Below, one piece after another: positions 1-6,223 of a DNA stretch of 6,223 nt. Origin of the DNA: an uncultured Sutterellaceae bacterium (lineage in GTDB: Bacteria; Pseudomonadota; Gammaproteobacteria; Burkholderiales; Burkholderiaceae_F); NCBI GenBank assembly GCA_947253615.1, contig CAMYAA010000068.1, forward strand, positions 1-6,223, written 5' to 3'. The notes under the pieces are model-generated. The model was not told the origin of the DNA. It did not search any database and saw only the letters and a program-made list of their open reading frames with translations. Both the position numbers and the translations under genes were made by a program. Position 1 is the first letter of the stretch; each line of letters starts with the position of its first letter.

Positions 1-77
1 CCCTTAAAGTCCTTCAAAGCGCTGGCATTCCACGCGTAGGCCTCGCGCTTAAAGTGGAAGGGAATACGAAACGATGA
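1..77 (+). CDS. tolR: TolR, C-terminal end (partial, runs off left edge)
   Basis: Reading the frame that ends at the TGA at 75-77 gives 24 residues, including LKVLQSAGIPRVGLALKVEG. This resembles the end of TolR, where a helix is followed by a 'AGI-x-x-VGL' strand. TolR is the single-span inner-membrane protein that works with TolQ to harness the proton motive force and energise TolA. Only the tail of its periplasmic domain is visible. The stop overlaps the tolA start by 4 bases (ATGA at 74-77), the usual sign of translational coupling within a tol operon. The identification rests on a short fragment plus its position directly before tolA; ExbD is the main alternative, but the tolA neighbour favours TolR. 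Confidence 0.85.
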   Translation, partial: LKVLQSAGIPRVGLALKVEGNTKR

Positions 78-1123
78 ACGACAATAAACACCAAAACATA
101 GGCTCGGATCCAACGACCCGTCGCTTTTCCAAAGAAGGGTTTTGGTGCTCGCTCGGGGTTCACGTCGTTTTAATCCTCCTGCTCGTGCCCATGCTCAATT
201 GGAAAACACAGTCCGTGACGGTCTATGCCGAACTGTGGGCACCCGAGTCCCTCCCGGGGAACGCTCCCGTGCCGTTAACGCCGACGCCCCCGAAGGCCGA
301 GGTAAAGCCGGAAGTGAAACCGGAGGTGAAGCCCGAACCCGAGCCCGAGGTGAAGCCGGAGGTGAAGCCCGAACCAGAGGTGAAACCAGAACCCGAAACG
401 AAGCCTGAACCTCAAAAAGTGCCCGACGTGGAGTCGATCGCTCAAAAGCGCTTAGCCGATATCGCCCTCGAACAAAAGAAGGCCCAGGAAGAAGCGCTCA
501 AGAAAGCCCAGGCACTCGCCAAGGAACAAGCCCTCGCTAAAGAAAAGGCCCGTCAAGAACACTTACGCCAGGAAAAAATCGAGAAGGAAAAACAACGCGC
601 TCTCCAAGAACAAAAACGCCGTGAAGAGGCCGCTCGCCTCGAACAAAAGCGTCGTGAAGAAGCCGCGCGTCTCGAACAAAAACGTAAGGAAGAAGCCCTT
701 CGCCAACAACGCCTCCAAGACGAGAAGGACCGTCAGGCCCTCCTTAAACTCGAACAGGAACGCTTGGCGAAAAGCTTGGATGCCTTTGGGGGAAGCGAAC
801 GCGGACAACTCACCAATACCCAACGAAACCTCACCGGCTCACAACTCCGAACCTACTCGGCTCACGTGATCCAGTGTATTCGTCCGAATATTGCTTTTGA
901 TGTGCCCGCCCACTTAAAGCCCAAACAGTACACGGCCCAAATGGATGTGCAATTGCGCTCGAACGGAGAAATCCAAAAGATCCAATTCCACCCCTCTGGC
1001 CTCACGGGCTTTGACGTGGCCGTTCAACGCGCCGTTAAAAAGTGTGATCCGTTCCCACGCGTCCCGGGGATTCCAATCCCCTCAGAAATTCATTTGAATT
1101 TCGACCCGGTGGATCAAAACTAA
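74..1123 (+). CDS. tolA: TolA, inner-membrane to periplasm linker of the Tol-Pal system
   Basis: TolA carries energy from TolQR in the inner membrane to TolB/Pal at the outer membrane and helps the envelope constrict at division. The 349 residues show the three expected domains. Residues 24-41 are one hydrophobic segment preceded by basic residues, with an S-x3-H pattern (Ser26, His30) like the SHLS motif that TolA and TonB use to contact their motor. Residues 70-116 are a Pro/Glu/Lys/Val spacer. Residues 120-235 are a long Lys/Glu/Gln/Ala/Arg helix predicted to be coiled coil, with three 11-residue repeats at 179-211. Residues 255-349 form the C-terminal domain, with QCIRPNIAF and a later FDVAVQRAV helix typical of betaproteobacterial TolA. 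The ATG overlaps the tolR stop, and GGAAGGG at 56-62 lies 11 bases upstream, so the start is secure. Leucine is mostly CTC here, unlike the opposite-strand genes. TonB is the alternative, but the tolR neighbour and the long helix argue for TolA. Confidence 0.95.
   Translation: MNDNKHQNIGSDPTTRRFSKEGFWCSLGVHVVLILLLVPMLNWKTQSVTVYAELWAPESLPGNAPVPLTPTPPKAEVKPEVKPEVKPEPEPEVKPEVKPEPEVKPEPETKPEPQKVPDVESIAQKRLADIALEQKKAQEEALKKAQALAKEQALAKEKARQEHLRQEKIEKEKQRALQEQKRREEAARLEQKRREEAARLEQKRKEEALRQQRLQDEKDRQALLKLEQERLAKSLDAFGGSERGQLTNTQRNLTGSQLRTYSAHVIQCIRPNIAFDVPAHLKPKQYTAQMDVQLRSNGEIQKIQFHPSGLTGFDVAVQRAVKKCDPFPRVPGIPIPSEIHLNFDPVDQN
299..412 (+). repeat. Imperfect in-frame repeat encoding EVKPE/PEPE units in tolA
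   Basis: Short units of the type GAGGTGAAGCC(C/G)GAA recur in frame and encode residues 76-113 of TolA as alternating EVKPE, VKPE and PEPE blocks. Such Pro/charged stretches are stiff and extended and are better known from TonB; in TolA they probably lengthen the reach just outside the membrane. The near-identical DNA units could slip or recombine, so length may vary among strains (inference). Confidence 0.8.
608..706 (+). repeat. Three tandem 33-bp repeats (11-residue units) in the TolA coiled coil
   Basis: Residues 179-189, 190-200 and 201-211 read EQKRREEAARL, EQKRREEAARL and EQKRKEEALRQ. The first two are identical in protein and close in DNA, the third diverged. An 11-residue period fits a long helical coil. 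It suggests lengthening of the rod by local duplication. Confidence 0.85.
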
Positions 1124-1132
1124 ATCCCCCTT

Positions 1133-1178
1133 AAGAAAAACGCCTCGAGATCATCAACCCTCGAGGCGCTTTCGTTTT
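1133..1178. terminator. Bidirectional Rho-independent terminator between tolA and proS
   Basis: A perfect 9-bp stem, CGCCTCGAG (1141-1149) with CTCGAGGCG (1160-1168), encloses a 10-base loop. On the + strand it is followed by CTTTCGTTTT (1169-1178), ending tolA transcripts. On the - strand it is followed by TTTTTCTT (complement of 1133-1140), ending proS transcripts. Its place between two converging stop codons fits a shared terminator. Confidence 0.85.
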
Positions 1179-1182
1179 CAGT

Positions 1183-1208
1183 CCAAGGAGGGCATCAAGC
1201 CCTCTTGG
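1183..1208. repeat. Second inverted repeat just after the proS stop
   Basis: CCAAGGAGGGC (1183-1193) pairs with GCCCTCTTGG (1199-1208) around a 5-base loop, with one bulged base. It begins 2 bases beyond the proS stop codon and has no T-run on either side. It may stabilise the proS mRNA 3' end or assist the neighbouring terminator; the role is inference. Confidence 0.5.
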
Positions 1209-1210
1209 CA

Positions 1211-2956
1211 TTAACGTTCAATGTGCGAAACTAAATAGTCCACAATCTCGTCTTTCTTAATGGATAACTTGTCATCCATGTGACGACGGCAGACGTATTC
1301 AACTTCACCATTCTTCAAACCACGTTCCCCAATGACGACACGGTGCGGAACCCCAATGAGTTCCCAATCCGCAAACATCACCCCGGGACGTAAGTCACGG
1401 TCGTCCAAAATCACATCCACACCCTTGGCCTTTAAGGCTTCGTAGAGAGCATCCGCTTCTTGGCGAACCGCTTCACTCTTGGCATAGTTCATCGGACAAA
1501 TCACGACTTCAAAGGGCGCAATGGCGTCGGGCCACACAATCCCACGATCGTCATGACACTGTTCAATGGCAGCGCCCACTAAACGCGTCACACCAATCCC
1601 GTAGCAGCCCATCTGAAGGTTCTGAGGCTTGCCGTTTTCGTCCAAGTACGTGGCCTTTAAAGCGTCGGAATAACGCGTCCCTAAATAGAACACGTGACCG
1701 ACTTCAATCCCACGCTGAAGACGTAATTCGCCCTTACCGTCAGGCGAACGATCCCCTTCGACGACGTTACGTAAGTCAGCCACTTCGGGCTCGGGTAAAT
1801 CGCGACCAAAGTTCACACCCACTAAGTGATAGCCCTCTTCATTGGCACCACACACAAAGTCGGACATGTCCGCGGCCGTACGATCGGCATAAACCTTCAC
1901 GTCACCCTTGATACCAACCGGCCCTAAGTACCCGGGCTTGCTACCAAAGGCCGCTAAAATTTCAGCGTCCGTCGCAAAACGGAACCCGTCTTTTAATTCG
2001 GGCAAACGACCGGCCTTGACTTCATTGAGCTCATGATCAGCACGTAAAAGCACTAAAACGAGCTGAGCTGGTAAGGCTTCACCTTTTTCATTGACGCGAT
2101 CCGCGGCTAAAACCACCGACTTAATGCACTGCAATAAGTCGAGCCATAAATACTGAGCGACCGCTTCACACTTTTCTTGGTTCGGCGTGGCCTTCTTTTC
2201 CATCGCCATCGTCGGCGCCTTGCGACCCTCTAATTCCGAAAACGCTTCGGCCAATTCAATATTGGCGGCATAGTCGCTTTCCGGACAGTACGCAATCACG
2301 TCTTCACCCACATCGGCAATGACTTGGAATTCATGCGAACGCGAACCACCAATGGCCCCCGTATCGGCACGAACAGCACGGAACATCAACCCTAAACGCT
2401 TGAAAATGCGCTGATAGGCATTGAACATCGCTTCGTAAGAACGCGTTGCACCGGCTTCATCACGGTCAAAGGAGTAAGCGTCCTTCATCGTGAATTCACG
2501 CCCACGCATTAACCCAAAACGCGGACGACGTTCGTCACGGAACTTCGTCTGAATGTGATAGAAATTCACGGGCAATTGACGCCAGCTGTTGATCTCTTGA
2601 CGGGCAATGTCCGTCACCACTTCTTCCGAGGTGGGCTGGATCACGAAGTCACGATCATGACGGTCCTTGAATCGTAATAATTCATCACCGTACTTTTGCC
2701 AACGACCCGTTTCTTGCCAAAGCTCCGCGGGTTGCACCACCGGCATTAACAATTCCAAAGCCCCCGCACGATCCATCTCTTCACGAATGATCTTTTCAAT
2801 CTTGCGAATCGTACGAAGCCCCATGGGCATGTAGTTATAAACACCAGCAGCTAACTTCTTAATTAAGCCAGCACGAATACAAAGCTGCTGACTTAATACA
2901 TCAGCGTCAGCAGGAGCTTCTTTGAGCGTCGAAATGAAATATTGGCGAGCGCGCAT
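1211..2956 (-). CDS. proS: Prolyl-tRNA synthetase, bacterial type with editing domain
   Basis: This cytoplasmic enzyme activates proline with ATP and loads it onto tRNA-Pro. The 581 residues are close to the E. coli length (about 572). The N-terminus [19 protein letters not shown] is typical of the family. Visible class II features are PTSEE at 108-112 (proline/ATP site), motif 2 [10 protein letters not shown] at 139-148 followed by [13 protein letters not shown], and motif 3 [13 protein letters not shown] at 450-462, including the conserved Cys451. Between motifs 2 and 3, roughly residues 224-407, lies the inserted editing domain that clears Ala-tRNA-Pro, with DHELNEVKA at 307-315 and the GxxxP loop GYLGP at 342-346. 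The anticodon-binding domain occupies about 480-581. The ATG is the first usable start: an upstream ATG at 12 bases meets a stop at once. Only a weak ribosome site (ATGAGAA) precedes it. A terminator-like hairpin lies 24 bases upstream of the start, and the gene ends facing tolA across a shared terminator. Confidence 0.97.
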   Translation of the reverse strand: MRARQYFISTLKEAPADADVLSQQLCIRAGLIKKLAAGVYNYMPMGLRTIRKIEKIIREEMDRAGALELLMPVVQPAELWQETGRWQKYGDELLRFKDRHDRDFVIQPTSEEVVTDIARQEINSWRQLPVNFYHIQTKFRDERRPRFGLMRGREFTMKDAYSFDRDEAGATRSYEAMFNAYQRIFKRLGLMFRAVRADTGAIGGSRSHEFQVIADVGEDVIAYCPESDYAANIELAEAFSELEGRKAPTMAMEKKATPNQEKCEAVAQYLWLDLLQCIKSVVLAADRVNEKGEALPAQLVLVLLRADHELNEVKAGRLPELKDGFRFATDAEILAAFGSKPGYLGPVGIKGDVKVYADRTAADMSDFVCGANEEGYHLVGVNFGRDLPEPEVADLRNVVEGDRSPDGKGELRLQRGIEVGHVFYLGTRYSDALKATYLDENGKPQNLQMGCYGIGVTRLVGAAIEQCHDDRGIVWPDAIAPFEVVICPMNYAKSEAVRQEADALYEALKAKGVDVILDDRDLRPGVMFADWELIGVPHRVVIGERGLKNGEVEYVCRRHMDDKLSIKKDEIVDYLVSHIER

Positions 2957-2972
2957 TTAAATTCTCATGAGT

Positions 2973-3015
2973 AAAACAACTCGCCCCGAGAGAGGTCAAG
3001 CCTTTCTGGGGGCGA
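2973..3015 (-). terminator. Terminator-like hairpin between proB and proS
   Basis: TCGCCCC (2981-2987) pairs with GGGGCGA (3009-3015). After one G-G mismatch, AGAGAGG (2989-2995) pairs with CCTTTCT (3001-3007, one G-T pair) around the loop TCAAG. On the - strand the stem is followed by GTTGTTTT (complement of 2973-2980). It should end proB transcripts, though the T-run is broken by two G. It ends only 24 bases before the proS start, so it could also act within a proS leader. Confidence 0.65.
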
Positions 3016-3052
3016 AACAAACATCTCTTTATTTTAACAAGCCTAATCAAAC

Positions 3053-4174
3053 TTAGCGTTCAATTACGAGCAGGTTGTCACGATGAATCATCTCAGGTTC
3101 GTGAACGTAGCCTAAAATCGATTCAATCTCATGACTGTGAGCTCGACATAAACGTAGAGCATCTTCACTGGCATAGTTAACGAGCCCCTTGGCAACGACG
3201 TGCCCTTCCTTGTCCACACAGCTCACTAATTCACCACGCACGAAATGACCACGCACATCCGTGACCCCCACGGGTAACAAGGACGTATGAGAGTCAAGTA
3301 AGGCATGAAGCGCCCCTTCGTCTAAGACGAGCTCCCCTTGGGTACGTAAATGATCCGCCATCCATTGCTTGCGCGCTTGAAGTACCGTACTTTGCGCTAA
3401 GAGCTCGGTGCCAATCGACTCCCCTTGGGCTAAACGCACCAAGACGTCTTCTTCACGCCCCGAGGCAATCACGGTATTGGCCCCCGAACGCTGGGCACGC
3501 TTGGCCGCTAAAATCTTCGTAATCATCCCGCCCTTGGAGAGCGTACTCGCCGCACCTCCAGCCATCTTTTCTAAGGCCGGGTCCCCCGCTCGAGCCGTTG
3601 CCACAAACGTCGCATTCGGATCTTTACGCGGATCAGCCGTGTATAACCCACGCTGATCGGTCAGAATCACTAACGTATCGGCTTCCACTAAATTCGTCAC
3701 TAACGCCCCTAACGTGTCGTTGTCACCCACTTTAATTTCGTTGGTGACCACCGTGTCATTTTCGTTAATAATGGGCAAAACCTTTAAACGCAATAACTCA
3801 CGAAGCGTCGCACGCGCATTTAAGTACTGCTCACGATCGGCTAAATTCTGATGCGTCAAGAGCACTTGCGCCGTCTGAATCTTGTGCTCACGAAAGTGCT
3901 CTTCATAGGCTTGCACTAAGCCCATTTGACCCACGGCCGCGGCCGCCTGAAGCGCATACACGTGTTTAGGTCGCTCGGTCCAGCCTAAGCGGAGCATGCC
4001 CTCGGCAATGGCCCCTGAACTCACTAAAATCACCTCTTTGCCCATCGCATGCAATTGAGCAATTTGCTTTGCCCAACGCGCAATCGCACGATGATCTAAC
4101 CCGTGACCATCATTGGTCACTAAGGCACTCCCGACTTTCACCACAATGCGTCGAGCCGCTTGAACCGAACCCAT
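3053..4174 (-). CDS. proB: Glutamate 5-kinase with C-terminal PUA domain
   Basis: ProB phosphorylates the side-chain carboxylate of glutamate using ATP, the first and normally proline-inhibited step of proline synthesis; ProA acts next. The 373 residues match the family (E. coli 367). The amino-acid kinase domain spans about 8-260: KVGSALVT at 13-20 and VSSGAI at 51-56 (nucleotide and substrate binding), INENDTV at 136-142 and GDNDTLGA at 150-157 (glutamate site and feedback region), [12 protein letters not shown] at 172-183, and [10 protein letters not shown] at 211-220. Residues about 277-365 are the PUA domain found in many bacterial ProB proteins. The ATG is preceded by a strong AGGAG 5 bases away. 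proA is not adjacent in this window. The gene is flanked by terminator-like hairpins on both sides, so it may be a single-gene unit. Catalytic motifs look intact. Confidence 0.97.
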   Translation of the reverse strand: MGSVQAARRIVVKVGSALVTNDGHGLDHRAIARWAKQIAQLHAMGKEVILVSSGAIAEGMLRLGWTERPKHVYALQAAAAVGQMGLVQAYEEHFREHKIQTAQVLLTHQNLADREQYLNARATLRELLRLKVLPIINENDTVVTNEIKVGDNDTLGALVTNLVEADTLVILTDQRGLYTADPRKDPNATFVATARAGDPALEKMAGGAASTLSKGGMITKILAAKRAQRSGANTVIASGREEDVLVRLAQGESIGTELLAQSTVLQARKQWMADHLRTQGELVLDEGALHALLDSHTSLLPVGVTDVRGHFVRGELVSCVDKEGHVVAKGLVNYASEDALRLCRAHSHEIESILGYVHEPEMIHRDNLLVIER

Positions 4175-4179
4175 ACTCT

Positions 4180-4186
4180 CTCCTCA
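4180..4186 (-). promoter_or_regulatory. proB ribosome binding site
   Basis: On the - strand TGAGGAG lies 5 bases before the ATG at 4172-4174. It is the strongest ribosome site in the window and fixes the proB start. Confidence 0.8.
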
Positions 4187-4204
4187 CACAGGGTCAACAC
4201 TGAT

Positions 4205-4228
4205 AAAAAACGGGCCCCATTGAGCCCG
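4205..4228 (-). terminator. Canonical terminator hairpin in front of proB
   Basis: On the - strand CGGGCTC and GGGCCCG form a 7-bp stem (one G-U pair in RNA) around an AATG loop, followed directly by six T (complement of 4205-4210). This is a textbook intrinsic terminator, placed 30 bases before the proB start and separate from the permease terminator about 60 bases upstream. It could be a second terminator for the permease or an attenuator in the proB leader. The sequence alone does not decide. Confidence 0.65.
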
Positions 4229-4241
4229 AGTCCTTCAACCT

Positions 4242-4270
4242 AGTTTACACAGAGCCGCAAAAAATTGCGT
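4242..4270 (-). promoter_or_regulatory. Weak candidate promoter for proB
   Basis: On the - strand TAAACT (complement of 4242-4247) resembles a -10 box, and 17 bases upstream lies ACGCAA (4265-4270), a poor -35 match. It falls between the two hairpins, where a proB promoter would be expected. Transcripts would start near 4235, just before the hairpin at 4211-4228. The match is weak and stands mainly on position. Confidence 0.25.
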
Positions 4271-4282
4271 ACCCCCTCGGTT

Positions 4283-4344
4283 AAAAAACGCAAAAAGGGC
4301 CCCGTGAGAGAACAATCTCGTTCGTCCCACAAAGCCCTTTTTTT
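4283..4344. terminator. Terminator of the purine permease gene
   Basis: On the - strand the arms at 4328-4342 and 4292-4306 form a 15-bp stem that includes AAAAAGGGC/GCCCTTTTT and three G-U pairs. The loop can form a small inner GAGA/TCTC stem. The stem is followed by GCGTTTTTT. On the + strand a run of seven T (4338-4344) also follows, so the element could work both ways. It starts about 40 bases after the permease stop. Confidence 0.8.
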
Positions 4345-4386
4345 GTCTTGAGACGTCTCCCCGCTTACCCGAGGAGAACGCCGCCA

Positions 4387-5700
4387 TTAACCGCGTAAAA
4401 CGAAGTTAACCACGAAGCACGCCGCAATCACATACATTAACGGCGAGACTTGACGCCAACGACCCGTTAAGAGATAAATCACCACGTAGCTGATGAAACC
4501 AAAGCCAAACCCCGTGGCAATGTTAAACGTAAACGGCATGGCCACGATCGTTAAGAACGCCGGAATGGCAATTTCTAACTTTTCAAAGTGAATGCCAACG
4601 ACTTCTTGCATCATCAAGGCACCCACGATCACTAAGATCGGTGCCGTGGCATAGCTCGGCACAATCGCCACTAACGGAATAAAGAAGAGTGCGATGAAGA
4701 AGCACACGGCCGTCACCACCGCGGTCATCCCCGTACGGCCCCCGGCCGCCACACCCGTCGCACTTTCTAAGTAGGACGTGGCCGTTGTGGTCCCCATCAA
4801 GGCCGAGAACATCGTCCCAATGGAGTCCGTAATAAAGGCACGGTCTAAGTGAACAATCTGGCCGCCTTCACGCATGAAACCACACTTCTTGGCTAAGCCA
4901 ATCAACACGCCCATGTTGTCGAATAAGTCGACCATCGTCAACGTGAAGATAATCGTTAATAACCCATGCGAGAGCGCACTGCGAATGTCTAAGTGCAAGA
5001 ACGTGCCGCCGATATCGGGCAAGCTAAACGACACCCAAGAGCCCTTGGGTAAGTCGGAGACGCCGCAGGCAATGCCCACCGCCGTCGTCACAATAATCCC
5101 GATAATCATGGCCGTACGCATGCGTAAAACCATCAACGCGCTCGTTAAGAAGAACCCAAAGAGCGTCAACATCACTTTCGGATCCGTAATGTTGCCCAAC
5201 GTCACAAACGTGTTGGGATCCTTCACAATCACGCCGCCGTTCTTAAGACCAATCAACGAAATAAAGGCCCCAATCCCGACCACAATCGCGAGCTTTAAGT
5301 CCATCGGAATCGAGTTGATGATGTATTGACGAATACGCGTGACCGTCAAAATAAAGAACACCACCCCGGAGATGAAAACGGCCCCTAAACCCGCTTCCCA
5401 CGAGTAACCCGCAGGACCACAAATGTAATAGGCAAAATACGCACTAATGCCCAAGCCTGGCGCAACCCCGACCGGATACTTCGCCCAAATCCCCATGAGC
5501 AACGTAATGCAAATGGTAACGATAATAGTCGCCCCAATGGCCGCATCCTTAGGAATGCCACCATCGTGAAGCATCGATGGAATCACGAAAATCAAATAGG
5601 CCATGGCCATGAAAGTCGTAATCCCGGCGTAGATTTCTTGACTTAGCGACGTATCGTAGCGCTTGAAATCAAAGTAACGTTCTAAGAACGAGCACTGCAT
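4387..5700 (-). CDS. NCS2-family purine permease (AzgA-like, adenine/guanine/hypoxanthine)
   Basis: This is a multi-pass inner-membrane protein that probably imports purine bases by proton symport. The 437 residues match the AzgA branch of the NCS2 family (COG2252 type; E. coli GhxP, GhxQ and PurP are members). Family signatures are the N-terminal GITTFMAMAYLIFV at 26-39, PVGVAPGLGISAYFAY at 76-91 (first substrate-site stretch), VDLFDNMGVLIGLA at 257-270, and TTTATSYLESATGVAAGGRTG at 304-324 (second substrate-site stretch). Many hydrophobic segments fit the 12-14 helix fold. Two positions depart from the usual patterns as I recall them: GISAY instead of GLNAY, and FDN instead of FDT. Substrate specificity is therefore left open and no gene symbol is given. 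GAGGG lies 9 bases before the ATG. The gene sits between obg and proB with hairpins on both sides. No purine riboswitch was recognised in its 98-base leader. Confidence 0.9.
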   Translation of the reverse strand: MQCSFLERYFDFKRYDTSLSQEIYAGITTFMAMAYLIFVIPSMLHDGGIPKDAAIGATIIVTICITLLMGIWAKYPVGVAPGLGISAYFAYYICGPAGYSWEAGLGAVFISGVVFFILTVTRIRQYIINSIPMDLKLAIVVGIGAFISLIGLKNGGVIVKDPNTFVTLGNITDPKVMLTLFGFFLTSALMVLRMRTAMIIGIIVTTAVGIACGVSDLPKGSWVSFSLPDIGGTFLHLDIRSALSHGLLTIIFTLTMVDLFDNMGVLIGLAKKCGFMREGGQIVHLDRAFITDSIGTMFSALMGTTTATSYLESATGVAAGGRTGMTAVVTAVCFFIALFFIPLVAIVPSYATAPILVIVGALMMQEVVGIHFEKLEIAIPAFLTIVAMPFTFNIATGFGFGFISYVVIYLLTGRWRQVSPLMYVIAACFVVNFVLRG

Positions 5701-5709
5701 GATAATTTG

Positions 5710-5714
5710 CCCTC
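5710..5714 (-). promoter_or_regulatory. Permease ribosome binding site
   Basis: On the - strand GAGGG is followed by a 9-base spacer and the ATG at 5698-5700. It supports that start, which also gives the short cytoplasmic N-terminus usual in this family. Confidence 0.6.
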
Positions 5715-5729
5715 ACGTTTGTAATGGGT

Positions 5730-5790
5730 AAAAAAAAAAGCCACGCCCGCAAACTTAAGCCCCTAGGATCCGTGGACCTCGGGGCTTAGG
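5730..5790 (-). terminator. Stem-loop and T-run after obg
   Basis: CTTAAGCCCC (5754-5763) pairs with GGGGCTTAGG (5781-5790) in a 10-bp stem with one G-T pair, and an inner AGG/CCT extends it. It lies 8 bases after the obg stop. On the - strand it is followed by TTT, then 11 GC-rich bases, then ten T (complement of 5730-5739). The stem is strong, but the long T-run is displaced, so terminator strength is uncertain. Confidence 0.55.
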
Positions 5791-5798
5791 AGTTACAG

Positions 5799-6223
5799 TT
5801 ACTCTACAGGATTAAATCGTTCATCATCGATGAAACCATTCTCTGCACGACGATCTTCGTCAATCTGCTGAGCTAAGGCTTTGACTAAAACGTCACAGCC
5901 TTCACGCGTTGCCGCAGAAATCGCAAAAACAGGTTCACCGTGAGGACATAACGCGTCAGCATAGCGTTTCATTAACGCGTCACGCTCGGATTCATCCACT
6001 AAATCCATCTTGTTGAGTACCACCCAGCGCGGCTTGGCCGCTAACACCGGGTCATACTTCTCGAGCTCTTCCACTAACGCTTTCGCACGCTCAATCGGAT
6101 TTTCTTCTTCATCAAAAGGCGCCACGTCAATCATGTGAATCAAAATCTTCGTTCGCGACAAGTGACGCAAGAATAAATGCCCTAAACCGGCCCCTTCCGA
6201 CGCGCCTTCAATTAAGCCTGGCA
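5799..6223 (-). CDS. obg: Obg/CgtA ribosome-assembly GTPase, C-terminal part (partial at right edge)
   Basis: Obg binds GTP and helps assemble the 50S ribosomal subunit, also linking growth to the stringent response. The visible 140 residues open with PGLIEGASEGAGLGHLFLRH, the G3/switch II region of Obg proteins. The frame is open to the window edge, so the N-terminal glycine-rich Obg fold and the P-loop lie outside. NKMD at fragment residues 70-73 is the G4 guanine-specificity motif, and ISAATREG near 101-108 holds the G5 Ser-Ala. The tail is short and acidic, ending FNPVE. A TTG at 6168-6170 might be mistaken for a start, but the conserved sequence continues upstream of it. In many betaproteobacteria obg follows rplU-rpmA; those genes would lie beyond the right edge. 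Confidence 0.95.
   Translation of the reverse strand, partial: PGLIEGASEGAGLGHLFLRHLSRTKILIHMIDVAPFDEEENPIERAKALVEELEKYDPVLAAKPRWVVLNKMDLVDESERDALMKRYADALCPHGEPVFAISAATREGCDVLVKALAQQIDEDRRAENGFIDDERFNPVE

Noticed and set aside
142..408. Open frame of 88 residues inside tolA, Arg/Gly/Glu-rich
   Set aside because: It is a frame-shifted reading of the tolA repeats; the composition is an artefact and tolA is clearly the coding frame.
563..823. Open frame of 86 residues, Phe/Leu-rich, antisense to tolA
   Set aside because: Phe/Leu richness follows from reading Lys/Glu codons backwards; it is not a real membrane protein.
3408..3656. Open frame of 82 residues antisense to proB
   Set aside because: It lies wholly within a conserved kinase gene and has no independent support.
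3935..3946. GGCCGCGGCCGC palindromic stretch in proB
   Set aside because: It encodes the alanine run QAAAAVG conserved in ProB, so the coding sequence explains it.
4350..4359. Perfect palindrome GAGACGTCTC after the permease, with a nearby CTCCTC/GGGGAG stem
   Set aside because: A 10-base palindrome can arise by chance, there is no T-run or second copy, and the adjacent terminator explains the region.
4874..5329. Open frame of 151 residues on the + strand opposite the permease
   Set aside because: It is antisense to a well-supported membrane protein and shows no recognisable motif or ribosome site.
5701..5798. Possible purine riboswitch in front of the permease
   Set aside because: The leader is short and the three-way junction with conserved loops of the purine class was not recognised.

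Overview
The window is a stretch of ordinary chromosome, most likely from a betaproteobacterium of the order Burkholderiales. The prolyl-tRNA synthetase, the TolA C-terminal domain (with an IRPNI motif) and the Obg GTPase all look like that group. The mid-range base composition with heavy use of the leucine codon TTA in most genes would suit a gut member such as the Sutterellaceae, but that family placement is inference from sequence impression, not a search.

Left side, + strand: the last 24 codons of tolR enter the window and overlap the start of tolA by 4 bases (ATGA). TolA is complete: an inner-membrane anchor, a proline/glutamate/lysine-rich spacer, a long charged coiled coil and a C-terminal domain. 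It is followed by a bidirectional terminator and a convergent gene, so tolB and pal do not follow tolA here.

Right side, - strand, in transcription order from the right edge: the C-terminal part of the ribosome-assembly GTPase Obg, an NCS2/AzgA-type purine permease, glutamate 5-kinase proB with its PUA domain, and prolyl-tRNA synthetase proS with its editing domain. ProB starts proline synthesis and ProS charges tRNA with proline, so proB and proS share proline as a theme; the permease points to purine uptake. Each of the three gaps on this strand holds a stem-loop resembling a Rho-independent terminator, and one more stem-loop sits directly in front of proB. The four genes may therefore be largely separate transcription units rather than one operon.

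No mobile element, CRISPR array, RNA gene or defence system was seen, and no gap without a gene exceeds about 215 bases. I found no convincing undescribed system. The points most worth a second look are the terminator-like hairpins in the leaders of proB and proS, the interrupted Tol-Pal gene order, the permease with altered family motifs, and TolA's repeat architecture.
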